Origin: an uncultured Bacteriovorax sp.
Lineage (GTDB): Bacteria > Bdellovibrionota > Bacteriovoracia > Bacteriovoracales > Bacteriovoracaceae
Reading direction: 5' to 3'
Length of the DNA stretch: 64,000 nt
Assembly: GCA_946481315.1 (NCBI GenBank)
Contig: CAMLMH010000002.1
Coordinates: 62,001-126,000 of the forward strand
Positions within the stretch are counted from its first letter, which is position 1. The number at the start of each line of letters is the position of its first letter. Below the pieces are notes generated by a model that was given only the letters and a program-made list of their open reading frames with translations, did not search any database and was not told the DNA's origin. Of this stretch, positions 17,866 to 26,238 are shown piece after piece. The position numbers were made by a program, and so were the translations under genes.

Positions 17866-18999
17866 ATGCATTGTGAATGGTTTTTAAATTCACATTGTCA
17901 CTCCTGCGAACTTCTGGACACGCCGTACCCTGAAACTTTAAAGCAGAAAGAATCAGCATTAATCGGTGTCATTCCGGAAGTTCAAAGTGTATTGCAGGCG
18001 AGTGTAGGTCTCACCCAGACTGCCGGCAGCCGATCCAAGGCCAAGCTGGCAGTATTCCGCCTTAACAGTAAAATTCATTTTGGTTTTACTAATGAGCAGG
18101 GGATTTCGAAAATTCTTGAAACTTGTCCGCTTCACCGGCCGGATCTTAATTTACTCTTGCCGGATCTCAGAGAGCTACTGGAGCGGTTTAAAATTGAGCC
18201 ATATGATTTGCAGTCAAAAAGAGGTGAACTTAAGTACCTTATTCTTTCCCAAAGCCATAGCCATGATGATGTTTTGTTAAGATTCACTTTACGATCAAAG
18301 GAATCACTGGACCGTTTAAGAAAACTGTCCACAATCTTGATCAACACGTATCCAAAAATTAAAACTGTTACGGCGAATATACAGCCGCACCATCAGGCCA
18401 TATTTGAAGGAGAAGAGGAAATACTTCTGACCAATCAGAAATTTATTAAGCACCGTTTTGGTGACGTGACTGTTTATCTTGGTCCCCGCAGTTTCTTTCA
18501 GGTTTCCCCGGAAATGGCAGAAAAGCTATACACAGCTGTGGGCGAGTTCATACAGAATAAAAAAATGAAGAGCCTGCTCGATCTATATTGTGGAGTTGGT
18601 GCTTTCAGTTATTTTGCCGCCCGCTCGGCCGTCAGAGTGCAGGGTATAGAAATTTCACCCGAGGCCATTGGTTGGGCGCTGGAAGCGGCTGTTGAAAACG
18701 AAGTTGCCGGAACAATCGATTTTCAGGCCATGGATGCGGAGAAATATCTGCAGCAAAATAGAGAAAAATTTGAAGCCGTTCTGGTCAATCCGCCGCGCCG
18801 GGGATTAAATCCTGCTATAATCTCGTCTATTCTCTCAATGAACCCACAGTGGCTGTTGTATTCAAGCTGTAATTATGAAACGTTGTCACGCGATCATCAG
18901 TTAATATCATCCTGTTATAAAATTGAATCGGCGCAGATTTTTGATATGTTTCCATTCACATCTCATTTCGAGACGCTCATGCTTTATTCGCGTAAATAA
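17866..18999 (+). CDS. rlmC: 23S rRNA (uracil747-C5)-methyltransferase RlmC-like
   Basis: A class I SAM methyltransferase of the RumB/TrmA family. The N-terminal Cys cluster (MHCEWFLNSHCHSCELL) matches the 4Fe-4S ligand region of RlmC, with the further Cys in ETCPLHRP. SAM binding is seen in LLDLYCGVGAFS, the catalytic domain in VNPPRRGLN, and the nucleophile Cys in LLYSSCNYETLSRD. At 377 residues it is RlmC-sized and lacks the TRAM domain of RlmD, so RlmC is favoured. The last 23 bases overlap the convergent response-regulator gene. Confidence 0.9.
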   Translation: MHCEWFLNSHCHSCELLDTPYPETLKQKESALIGVIPEVQSVLQASVGLTQTAGSRSKAKLAVFRLNSKIHFGFTNEQGISKILETCPLHRPDLNLLLPDLRELLERFKIEPYDLQSKRGELKYLILSQSHSHDDVLLRFTLRSKESLDRLRKLSTILINTYPKIKTVTANIQPHHQAIFEGEEEILLTNQKFIKHRFGDVTVYLGPRSFFQVSPEMAEKLYTAVGEFIQNKKMKSLLDLYCGVGAFSYFAARSAVRVQGIEISPEAIGWALEAAVENEVAGTIDFQAMDAEKYLQQNREKFEAVLVNPPRRGLNPAIISSILSMNPQWLLYSSCNYETLSRDHQLISSCYKIESAQIFDMFPFTSHFETLMLYSRK

Positions 19000-19360
19000 G
19001 CCTGGTAGCTTCCACCACCTGTTTTTCATCAAATGGTTTGTTAAAAAAACGATTAAAACGATTTGCCGCTGTAAATTTAGCCAGCTCGGGATAATCTTCG
19101 AGGTCACCACCGGAAAATAAAAAGAAAGGAATATTCTTGTGAGCGATATTAAACAAACATAATTCGCCACCATTGGCCTTTGGCATTTTGTAATCAGAAA
19201 TGATCAGGTCAAACTCGGCTCCGGACTTGAGAATATCCATCGCTTCCAGGCCGTTGCTGGCCTTTGTTGTATGACATTCGAATTCATCCTGCAGGATCAG
19301 TTCCAGCAAATCCTGAAGCATTTCTTCGTCGTCCACAATGAGTATTTTAAAAGGATTCAT
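18977..19360 (-). CDS. Single-domain response regulator
   Basis: A 127-residue stand-alone receiver. The acidic pocket is Asp10-Asp11, the phospho-acceptor Asp56 lies in LIISDYKMP, the switch Ser is in FFLFSGGD, and the Lys is in FFNKPFD. There is no output domain, so it probably acts like CheY or within a phosphorelay. No kinase is adjacent. It overlaps the end of rlmC on the other strand. Confidence 0.9.
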   Translation of the reverse strand: MNPFKILIVDDEEMLQDLLELILQDEFECHTTKASNGLEAMDILKSGAEFDLIISDYKMPKANGGELCLFNIAHKNIPFFLFSGGDLEDYPELAKFTAANRFNRFFNKPFDEKQVVEATRLIYANKA

Positions 19361-19464
19361 ATTTTTAAAAATTATCCACTTCTTTAGAAAATAGAATAAA
19401 GGAATTCTGGGAAAAAAGATGTATAATTTTTTCCAAAGACTAATTTTAACACTGCGGTGAATTT

Positions 19465-20076
19465 ATGGAAAAGTTAGAAGATTATGCATTAAGTGCAGAT
19501 CCCATTAAGTCATTTAACAAATGGTATCTGTATGCAAAACTCTATGAACAAAATCCGGAAGCTATGACTCTGGCCACGGTTGATAAAGATGGTCACCCTG
19601 ATGCCCGCGTTCTCCTTTTTAAAGGGTTGCAAGGCGAAGCACTCACTTTTTACACGAATTATCTGAGCCACAAAGCATCGGAGCTGGAGCGTAATCCGTA
19701 TGCTTCAATGGTCTTTTACTGGCACGTTACAAAGAGACAAGTGCGTCTGCGCGGCCATGTACAAAAGATGACACGCGAGGAATCTGATCGCTATTTTCAA
19801 TCTCGTGACCGAGAGAGTCAGCTGGCGTCTTATATTTCCGAGCAAAGCGCTCCGGTAAGAGATAAAGCAGAGCTGCTTAAAAAACTAGAAGAGGCCCGCG
19901 TTCAGTTTGAAGGAAAAGCTATTCCTACACCTGAGCACTGGGGCGGTTACCTGCTGCATCCGGAAGAAATAGAATTTTTTGTGTATGGTGATCATCGAAT
20001 CAATGATCGCTTTTATTTTCACCTTGAAGCAACCAGCGGGACAAAGAGCTGGCGTTGTACCCGTTTACAACCTTAA
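19465..20076 (+). CDS. pdxH: Pyridoxamine 5'-phosphate oxidase
   Basis: PdxH makes pyridoxal 5'-phosphate from pyridoxine or pyridoxamine phosphate, using FMN. Family segments are present throughout: DPIKSFNKWY, MTLATVDKDGHPDARVLLFKG, FYTNYLSHKASEL, FYWHVTKRQVRLRG with FMN contacts, SRDRESQLASYISEQS, and the C-terminal WRCTRLQP. Near the end, RINDRFYF stands where the family usually has R-x-H-D-R. Length (203 residues) is normal. A HIT-family gene follows after 12 bases, suggesting co-transcription. Confidence 0.93.
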   Translation: MEKLEDYALSADPIKSFNKWYLYAKLYEQNPEAMTLATVDKDGHPDARVLLFKGLQGEALTFYTNYLSHKASELERNPYASMVFYWHVTKRQVRLRGHVQKMTREESDRYFQSRDRESQLASYISEQSAPVRDKAELLKKLEEARVQFEGKAIPTPEHWGGYLLHPEEIEFFVYGDHRINDRFYFHLEATSGTKSWRCTRLQP

Positions 20077-20088
20077 GAAGAGATGACT

Positions 20089-20496
20089 ATGGCCAAGTTT
20101 TATGTTGATCCTGTTATTGAAAATAATTCAACTTTTATTAAGAACCTGCAATTAAGTGCCCTGTATGTAAAGAACGACAAAGAAAATCCTTGGTTTGTCC
20201 TGGTACCGCGTAAGGCGGGAGCTATGGAAATTATCGATTTATCCCATGAAGAACAAAGTGTGCTGATGGAAGAAATTACTATTGTATCTGAATTTCTTAA
20301 AGAACATTATCAGCCTTACAAAATGAACATCGGTTCCCTGGGAAATATTGTCAAGCAACTGCATGTGCATATCATTGCCCGTTATCCGAATGATCGCGCA
20401 TGGCCGGGTCCGATATGGGGAACTAATACGACAATGGAATTTGATGAGATAGAACTGGAAAATATCAAATCTAACTTTTTAGAATATATCGATTAG
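20089..20496 (+). CDS. HIT-family nucleotide hydrolase/transferase
   Basis: A 135-residue HIT protein. The motif reads QLHVHIIARY: the catalytic middle His is kept, but the first His of the HxHxH signature is Gln and the third is Ile. A similar Q-x-H-x-H pattern occurs in the proteobacterial HIT subgroup that also shares the downstream WPGPIWG. The start at 20089 is preferred over 20083 because AAGAAGAG is then at a workable distance. Substrates of the family are nucleoside phosphoramidates or dinucleotides. It ends just before a strong bidirectional terminator. Confidence 0.82.
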   Translation: MAKFYVDPVIENNSTFIKNLQLSALYVKNDKENPWFVLVPRKAGAMEIIDLSHEEQSVLMEEITIVSEFLKEHYQPYKMNIGSLGNIVKQLHVHIIARYPNDRAWPGPIWGTNTTMEFDEIELENIKSNFLEYID

Positions 20497-20505
20497 AAAA
20501 AAGAG

Positions 20506-20531
20506 AGTGAAGTGGCCTATGCCACTTCACT
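20506..20531. terminator. Bidirectional rho-independent terminator
   Basis: A perfect 11-bp stem (AGTGAAGTGGC and its complement) with loop CTAT, preceded by an A-tract and followed by TTGTTT. It serves the HIT gene on the + strand and the membrane protein gene on the - strand. The last codons and stop of the minus-strand gene are themselves part of the stem. Confidence 0.85.
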
Positions 20532-21047
20532 TTGTTTAATATCCTGTTGATCCTGATCCTGCTCTTTTTTAATCGATGCCCGCATACTATCAATATATTT
20601 ATTAATTGACTCCGGAACATCCTGGAAAAAGTCATCATCACGGAAATAAATTTTCTGAGACAATGGTGCTGAATCCTTTGCGGCCTGAGTGAAGTAACGG
20701 TTAAGGCGATATAATGGTCCGGCAATTTTATGCGAGTAGAAGAGTCCCCAAAGTCCGGCAATTGTCGAGATAGATAAGGCCACCACGATAAAAACATGAG
20801 TCATAAATTTCTTCTGCTCATGAATCATCAAAAAGAAGGGATGATCCGGTGGAAGGTTGAGCGCTTGACCTTTTTGCATATAAGAATGAAAAAAGTAGTC
20901 ATTGGCCAGATAGATTACCGACATTGAACAGATGGAGATGAGCAACAACGAAAGCATGAACTGGACCTGAAAATCGTTGTTGATAAGAAATTTCTTTTCT
21001 CTGAGCAATAAGGATACAAGTGGAATTCTTTTTTTCGTTGATTGCAT
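20517..21047 (-). CDS. Two-TM membrane protein with HAMP-like juxtamembrane segment
   Basis: The start at 21047 is preferred because AGGA lies seven bases upstream; an ATG at 21080 overlapping the upstream gene is the alternative. The product has two membrane helices (around QFMLSLLLISICSMSVIYLA and FIVVALSISTIAGLWGLFY), a short periplasmic loop rich in Pro and His, and a cytoplasmic segment SHKIAGPLYRLNRYF. That segment resembles the start of a HAMP linker in bacterial sensor proteins. The C-terminus is charged and probably helical. No enzymatic output is present, so it may be a sensor fragment or scaffold. It follows a membrane-anchored protein on the same strand. Confidence 0.7.
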   Translation of the reverse strand: MQSTKKRIPLVSLLLREKKFLINNDFQVQFMLSLLLISICSMSVIYLANDYFFHSYMQKGQALNLPPDHPFFLMIHEQKKFMTHVFIVVALSISTIAGLWGLFYSHKIAGPLYRLNRYFTQAAKDSAPLSQKIYFRDDDFFQDVPESINKYIDSMRASIKKEQDQDQQDIKQSEVA

Positions 21048-21063
21048 AGTATAGTCCTGATTA

Positions 21064-21831
21064 TTATTGGTTTGAGCCATAGACCATTTCCTCTTTCTCT
21101 TCCTGGTTATAATCCATTTCAATTAATTTTGATTCAATCGTCGTTCCGTCATTTAGTGGATCATCGATGAAATCATCCACTTCTTTAGGTTTAGATTTCT
21201 TCTTAAAAGAAGCCACTGTTCTGCTGATATCTCCCTGAGATTTAAATCCCATAATCCTTTCCATGAAACCTTCTTCTCTGATTAGTTCATTGATGTATTC
21301 AACTTCTTCCGTGTTTAATCCATTCTCCGCTAGAGATTTGATCAGGTTGACTTCAGGATAAGTATAATTTTCCTGAATCATCAGATAGTAAACAAAGCGC
21401 GGATCCCATTTTTCAGTGTTAGCAACTTCTTCCCGCAGCTTGTTCTTCTTCTCAATAATTTTGTCTTGTAATCTTTTGATATCTTTAACTGTTGAGTTAC
21501 GATCCAGGTAACTTTGCTCCAGCATTGCCTGTAATTCCTTCAGGCCTTCCTTGTTATCAAATTTTTCTTTGGCCACCTTGATTTCTTCCCTGGTGTCTTC
21601 GTCAATAACGACGTTACCCTCATTGATAACGCTTCCGATTTTATCCAGCTCTCTTCTGCGTTTTTTGGATAAAATCGATTCTGTTTTTTCTGCAGTAACA
21701 ACAACATCTTTATCCTGAGTCTGTCCTGCAGACTGAGTTGCATACGGATTATCCTGATTATCTTTGAGGTAGGTGTACACGCCCCAAAGAACCAGGAAGC
21801 TTGCAAAGGCCACTATTGAGATTGTTCTCAT
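21064..21831 (-). CDS. Membrane-anchored charged coiled-coil protein
   Basis: An N-terminal hydrophobic stretch (ISIVAFASFLVLWGVYTYL) acts as an uncleaved signal anchor or signal peptide. The remaining 230 residues are highly charged and largely helical, including a coiled coil around residues 80-140 (VAKEKFDNKEGLKEL, LQDKIIEKKNKLREEV). The C-terminal tail is acidic. I do not recognise a family. The downstream two-TM protein starts right after it, so the two probably form an operon acting at the envelope. Confidence 0.65.
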   Translation of the reverse strand: MRTISIVAFASFLVLWGVYTYLKDNQDNPYATQSAGQTQDKDVVVTAEKTESILSKKRRRELDKIGSVINEGNVVIDEDTREEIKVAKEKFDNKEGLKELQAMLEQSYLDRNSTVKDIKRLQDKIIEKKNKLREEVANTEKWDPRFVYYLMIQENYTYPEVNLIKSLAENGLNTEEVEYINELIREEGFMERIMGFKSQGDISRTVASFKKKSKPKEVDDFIDDPLNDGTTIESKLIEMDYNQEEKEEMVYGSNQ

Positions 21832-22038
21832 ATTGGTATTCTTTTATGGTGAATGGGATTTTGTTCTTTAATCGACGTGCAACTGACAAAATCACCTGTT
21901 GATTGAAACCATGATAATGATCTTTCGGGATGGGATCTATGAGTCTTCGCTGAAAGTAGAGAAAGCAGAGAATTAACAGATGTTTAGACAAAAAAAACAA
22001 CAAAAAGAAGACAGTCGTAAAAAGCGCAGAAAATGACC

Positions 22039-22071
22039 AAAAAAAAAGGCAGGGTATTGTAACCCTGCCTT
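22039..22071 (-). terminator. Rho-independent terminator
   Basis: A perfect 10-bp stem (AAGGCAGGGT and ACCCTGCCTT, 6-base loop) followed on the minus strand by a run of about nine T. It lies 16 bases after the stop codon of the coiled-coil periplasmic protein gene. Confidence 0.9.
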
Positions 22072-22087
22072 GTTGCGTATACTTAAT

Positions 22088-22645
22088 TTACTTTTCTACA
22101 GAAGCCGGCATTCTCGCACCACCAGCATTGCCGCCAAAATGTGGTTTATCTGCTTCTTGTTTGAGCTGAATAAGCGCCAGCTGATCAGTAGATTTGCGCA
22201 CTTCAATCGCCAGCTCGGTATTAACCTTGATCAGATTTTTCATATCCTCAGATGGCTTGATTTTTTCCAGCTGACGTTGATACTCCATGACCGTTTTTGT
22301 TCTCGCCACTAATTCCCGCTTGAGGTAAGCAGACTCTTCGGCAAATTTATTTTCCAGATATTCCTGCGTCTTTTCGTTGTTGAGAGATTTTTCAACCAGA
22401 CGTTCTTTAGATTTTTTCAATTCATATTCAAGATAGCTAACTTTTTGTTCATAAAGTTTTTGCTGCTGCTCCAGCATTTTTGTTAGATAGGCGATTTTAG
22501 CTTCTTTTTGATCGGTTGACTTGAATTCATAATGAGAGCCTAACGTTCGCTCTTTACCAGCATCTGTCCAGTAAGTTTCGAAGGCCATCACGGGCATAGC
22601 GATCAGAATTGACAGAGACGAGACAACAGCATTTCGCACTTTCAT
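22088..22645 (-). CDS. Periplasmic coiled-coil protein
   Basis: The start at 22645 has AGGAAAA well placed and gives a signal peptide (AVVSSLSILIAMPVMAF). The mature part, about 160 residues, is almost all alpha-helical with long heptad stretches (LTKMLEQQQKLYEQKVSYLE and the segment from YLENKFAEE to YQRQLEKI). It ends with a Gly/Pro-rich tail. No family is recognised. A strong terminator follows. A structural or chaperone role in the envelope is possible, but nothing in the sequence decides it. Confidence 0.7.
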   Translation of the reverse strand: MKVRNAVVSSLSILIAMPVMAFETYWTDAGKERTLGSHYEFKSTDQKEAKIAYLTKMLEQQQKLYEQKVSYLEYELKKSKERLVEKSLNNEKTQEYLENKFAEESAYLKRELVARTKTVMEYQRQLEKIKPSEDMKNLIKVNTELAIEVRKSTDQLALIQLKQEADKPHFGGNAGGARMPASVEK

Positions 22646-22724
22646 TTGTATTTTCCTTTTTAGAGGGACCACATTTAAAAGGCTTTTCGGTGTAACAGAA
22701 AAAATACTTTAGGAAAAAGATAGG

Positions 22725-23585
22725 TTATTTGAGTTTTTCAGGACTTGGGTTACCAAATGTTTTTCCCATTATCCTGTTTTTGGCATCCAGTATGACTAGT
22801 TTTAAGATTTCTTCTTCCCGAGTTGAGCACTGGTCGTTGCAGGCATTCAACATTTTTTCGGTGACCTGTGCACTGATAGCATAAGCCCCGTTTTGGTAAG
22901 CATCACAAGCGTATAATCCTTCATAGTCATGTCCTTTCGGGCAGCGCACATGAACAAATCCTAAACTCTCAGCATGGCCGTCACTATGACGGGCCTCATG
23001 AAAAAGTACACTCAGGCGATGAATACTATTGGCGACTGAATCCGGATTAGCGTTATTAATATTAAAACGAGATTCAAAAAGTCCCGGACCAATTTGAATA
23101 ACTCCGGCACGGGGAGAGTCAACGAGCACATTTTCCGTTTTAAAAAGAGCTGTTGGAATTTTCATCTGATAAAGTTTTCTTTCATTTTTTCCCTGAATGT
23201 AGACTGCAGCGCCAACATTGCTCATTACCGTCACTGCATTTTCATTTTCTTCCTCAATCTGACTGAGTAGTTCTGTGCCGCTTAATGCTGCTTTTTGATT
23301 AAATGGATAATTGATATCTGTCCCGACAACGAACAATTGCTTTCCCAGATACCAGCGTGATGTTTTAAAAGTTTTTTGATCCACGATGTAGTGAACACGT
23401 TCTTCCAGCCACTCCAGCATCTCACGGGCATCCAAATTGAGCCGGTCCAGACGTTCCAGGTCCTGGAGCAGGATTTCCTGGTGTTTATTGTTTACTCCAC
23501 GGGAAAACTGCAGTTCCCGGCCGTTTAGTGCAAAGGCCCGGCTAAATAAAAGTGATGTAAGCAGCGTCCAAAAAAGAACTTTCAT
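22725..23585 (-). CDS. Secreted HEXXH-containing protein
   Basis: A signal peptide (VLFWTLLTSLLFSRAFA) is followed by a 265-residue domain of unknown family. RLSVLFHEARHSDGHAES contains an HEXXH zinc-site consensus followed by Asp-Gly-His, close to the metzincin pattern HExxHxxGxxH but one spacing off. Five Cys follow in the C-terminal third (VRCPKGHDYEGLYACDAYQ, LNACNDQCS), suggesting disulfides in a periplasmic protein. A zinc peptidase is plausible but not proven. It is divergently arranged with the UbiB-like lipoprotein gene, with a palindromic site between them. Confidence 0.65.
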   Translation of the reverse strand: MKVLFWTLLTSLLFSRAFALNGRELQFSRGVNNKHQEILLQDLERLDRLNLDAREMLEWLEERVHYIVDQKTFKTSRWYLGKQLFVVGTDINYPFNQKAALSGTELLSQIEEENENAVTVMSNVGAAVYIQGKNERKLYQMKIPTALFKTENVLVDSPRAGVIQIGPGLFESRFNINNANPDSVANSIHRLSVLFHEARHSDGHAESLGFVHVRCPKGHDYEGLYACDAYQNGAYAISAQVTEKMLNACNDQCSTREEEILKLVILDAKNRIMGKTFGNPSPEKLK

Positions 23586-23653
23586 ATTAATAGGTTAACA
23601 AGACCGTCCATTTCGCTCTACTAAAGTGTATTTTTTTCATGGACTGTCTAAGA

Positions 23654-23670
23654 GTTAGAGGGCCTCTAAC
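23654..23670. promoter_or_regulatory. Operator-like inverted repeat
   Basis: A perfect inverted repeat, GTTAGAGG-G-CCTCTAAC, sits 13 bases before the UbiB-like gene start, in the space between two divergent genes. The size and symmetry suit a dimeric repressor. The regulator is unknown. Confidence 0.45.
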
Positions 23671-23683
23671 CGATAAGAATCCT

Positions 23684-25819
23684 ATGAAAAAACTAAACTC
23701 AGCTGTCGTTTTAATTCTTTTTTTGCTCTCGGCCTGCTCAGAGTGGTCACATAGGCCTTCACACTCACCCGACCGTAATATCGCCAACTCCAAGATAGAT
23801 CTGATCATTGATGAATTTCGTTCCCATTACGAGGCAGATGTCAGTGCAGCCCGAAAAGGTGAAATCCGTATCCTGCAGGAGAATTTACTCAAATATTTAA
23901 TTGAAGCCACTCACAGCGAAGAAGCCTATAAGCTGAAAATTTATCAGCAGGCCACGACTTACTTTAACCGGATGTATCCGATTATTCTCGCTAATATCCG
24001 GGAAGAAAAAAACGGAGGAAGCAAGTTTCAGGAAATAAAAAAAGCTCCCCTCTGGACATTAAAAGATGAGCTGGAATTTCTCAATGCTGAAGCAGCTGCT
24101 AAACCGGCACCGCCATTTTCCATTGATCTGATTGAAGGAATGAAAATGATTTCTCCATTCTATAAAAATCTGGATCCGGCCTCAAGAAGTCAGCTGGACC
24201 AGCAGTATGGTCACAGTGTGAACCGGGTTTTAGGACAAGAGTTTGATCTGCATCCATCGTTTAATGAAATTGATTCGGTACTGACCAGCGAGGAATCCGA
24301 TAAGGACAAAATCCTAAAGACAATAGGATTAGTGGAAAAAAAGCTGGAAAAGCATGAAAGCAAAATCCGAAAAATAGGTTCTGAAATGGCCGGCAGTGGA
24401 CAAGTCGATTTGAAAAATACTCAAATCAGACTGGTGGTTCATTTTATGGATTATTATTTTCAAAAACTAGATGATGACGTGGTCAAGACAATCATGTCTG
24501 AACTTGTGAGTTCCGGTGGAAAACTTCCGCAGGAAGAAATTCTAAAGATTATTTTTAAAAATACCGGTCCTGGTCTGGGGAAAGTTCTTCAGCAGATTGG
24601 AAAAGAAAATGGTGTTGGGAAAGATTTTTCTAAACTAATGAGCGTACTGGAGTCTTCAGGTAAGGAAGTTCCTTACCATCTGGTAAAGCGCGTGGTTGAA
24701 AAAGATCAGGGCGGATTTGAAATCAAAAGCGTGGAAGAAAAGCCGCTGGGAACAGGAACAATAGCTCAGGTTAATAAGGCCAAACTTTGGGATAACAATG
24801 TCGAAAAAGATGTAGCATTACGCTTTAAAAAACCGGGTGTGGAAAAGCGATGTAAAGATGATATTAAAATTCTGCGTCAGTTTGTTCCGGACAGTGAAGC
24901 CCTGCTCAGACAGGAAGGTATTGAGGACGTTAAGGTTGTTTCGACACTAATTGATAGTGTGGAAAAATTCCTGGACGAAGAAATTGATTTTAAAATAGCA
25001 GTAGAGCGTCAGAAACAAGCCTATGAGATTTATACCCGTGCCGTTAAAGTTTCCAGCCATCCGAAATTTGATATGCTGGAAATGAAGGTTCCGGAAGTTT
25101 ATATTCCACCAAAAGGTCAGTCTAATCTGCATATTCAGGAATTTGCATCAGGCGGTGTCAAATTCGCGGAGCTCGAAGACCAAACGGCAAAAAAAATTGT
25201 TGCTCAGGAAATGATACGGATGTGGTTTGAAGAAGCTCTTTTCCGGTCAGGTTTTCTGAATGCGGATTTGCATCAGGGAAATTTCCGGGTTGTTTTGATT
25301 GAAGAAAATAATAAGATCAAAATTTTACTTTATGATTTTGGACTTTCTTCAACATTATCTAAAGAAGATCAACGCGCCTTTTTATTGATTGGAGCAGGAG
25401 CACATTTAAAATCTCCCACAACTATAACTGAAGGTTTGATGGTCTCCATGCAGTCCACTGATAAAACACTAAGAAATAAACTTATAAAAGACATAAAAGC
25501 CGAAATGGTGGTTTCACCGAATAAGGCCCCGGAGGACTGGGTTGCCTGGTGTGTGCAGAAGAATTATTTTGTTTCTGATAAGCTTGGTGCTTTTGCTCGT
25601 GGATCATTATTGCTCAAACAATTACCAGAAAGTGTAGGCGATTCAGAGATGTTTAAGGAAACAATTGTAAAGAGTGCGTTTAAGAATCTTACCCGATCTG
25701 TCGCAGACCGGGATTATCATTATCCACTTAAGAAAATAGATTTGGTTAAGATAGGAGCAATAGGGGCAGGTAAGTCCTGTATGGATTTTTTCCGCAACTT
25801 CTTCGGCCGCAAACCTTAA
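23684..25819 (+). CDS. Lipoprotein with UbiB/ABC1-type kinase-like domain
   Basis: The start chosen gives a lipoprotein signal with lipobox LLSAC (Cys18). The N-terminal 290 residues are helical and unrecognised. The C-terminal part is an ABC1/AarF/UbiB atypical kinase-like domain: GPGLGKVLQQIG stands where the family KxGQ motif lies, and GTGTIAQVNKA is the Ala/Gly-rich nucleotide loop. VALRFKKPG holds the Lys, ADLHQGNF the catalytic loop, and LLYDFGLSS the metal-binding DFG. Family members are normally cytoplasmic or matrix-side ATPases or kinases linked to quinone synthesis. An exported, lipid-anchored version is unusual because the periplasm lacks ATP. The KxGQ segment is altered. At 711 residues it is larger than the usual 450 to 550. 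Confidence 0.8.
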   Translation: MKKLNSAVVLILFLLSACSEWSHRPSHSPDRNIANSKIDLIIDEFRSHYEADVSAARKGEIRILQENLLKYLIEATHSEEAYKLKIYQQATTYFNRMYPIILANIREEKNGGSKFQEIKKAPLWTLKDELEFLNAEAAAKPAPPFSIDLIEGMKMISPFYKNLDPASRSQLDQQYGHSVNRVLGQEFDLHPSFNEIDSVLTSEESDKDKILKTIGLVEKKLEKHESKIRKIGSEMAGSGQVDLKNTQIRLVVHFMDYYFQKLDDDVVKTIMSELVSSGGKLPQEEILKIIFKNTGPGLGKVLQQIGKENGVGKDFSKLMSVLESSGKEVPYHLVKRVVEKDQGGFEIKSVEEKPLGTGTIAQVNKAKLWDNNVEKDVALRFKKPGVEKRCKDDIKILRQFVPDSEALLRQEGIEDVKVVSTLIDSVEKFLDEEIDFKIAVERQKQAYEIYTRAVKVSSHPKFDMLEMKVPEVYIPPKGQSNLHIQEFASGGVKFAELEDQTAKKIVAQEMIRMWFEEALFRSGFLNADLHQGNFRVVLIEENNKIKILLYDFGLSSTLSKEDQRAFLLIGAGAHLKSPTTITEGLMVSMQSTDKTLRNKLIKDIKAEMVVSPNKAPEDWVAWCVQKNYFVSDKLGAFARGSLLLKQLPESVGDSEMFKETIVKSAFKNLTRSVADRDYHYPLKKIDLVKIGAIGAGKSCMDFFRNFFGRKP

Positions 25820-25862
25820 CTAAAATTATTGTATTAAAGCTGATCTCAGTTATACTTTAATA

Positions 25863-26237
25863 ATGAAGAACAAGATTAAAGTACTGCTGGTAGATGATGA
25901 TCAGGGACTGCTGGAGATTTTCAAGGAAAGCCTGGAAGACCTATCGTTTGAAGTCTCCACGGCCGCAACAGCTGAAGAAGCAGCTAGTAAATTATCTGCA
26001 TCTGGATTTCAATGCCTGATCACCGACATCGCCATGCCTGGAAGAAGCGGGGTTGACCTTGTTTCCTCTCTTCGGCAAGAAGGATCTGACATTCCGGTAT
26101 TTTTCATAACCGGTTACTCAGATTATTCCCGTGAAAAATTAAATGAACTCCGTCCTAAGGCCATCGTCTTTAAACCCTTTGATGTGGAAGAGGCAGCACT
26201 TTTGGTAAAGAACCATTTTTTACGTCAGGGAAAATAA
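25863..26237 (+). CDS. Single-domain response regulator
   Basis: A 124-residue receiver domain: acidic pocket Asp11-Asp12-Asp13, phospho-acceptor Asp55 in LITDIAMPG, Thr in FFITGYSD, and Lys in VFKPFD. There is no output domain. It sits 43 bases after the UbiB-like lipoprotein gene and may share its transcript, but a functional link is not evident. It ends one base before the convergent grxB gene. Confidence 0.9.
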   Translation: MKNKIKVLLVDDDQGLLEIFKESLEDLSFEVSTAATAEEAASKLSASGFQCLITDIAMPGRSGVDLVSSLRQEGSDIPVFFITGYSDYSREKLNELRPKAIVFKPFDVEEAALLVKNHFLRQGK

Positions 26238-26238
26238 A

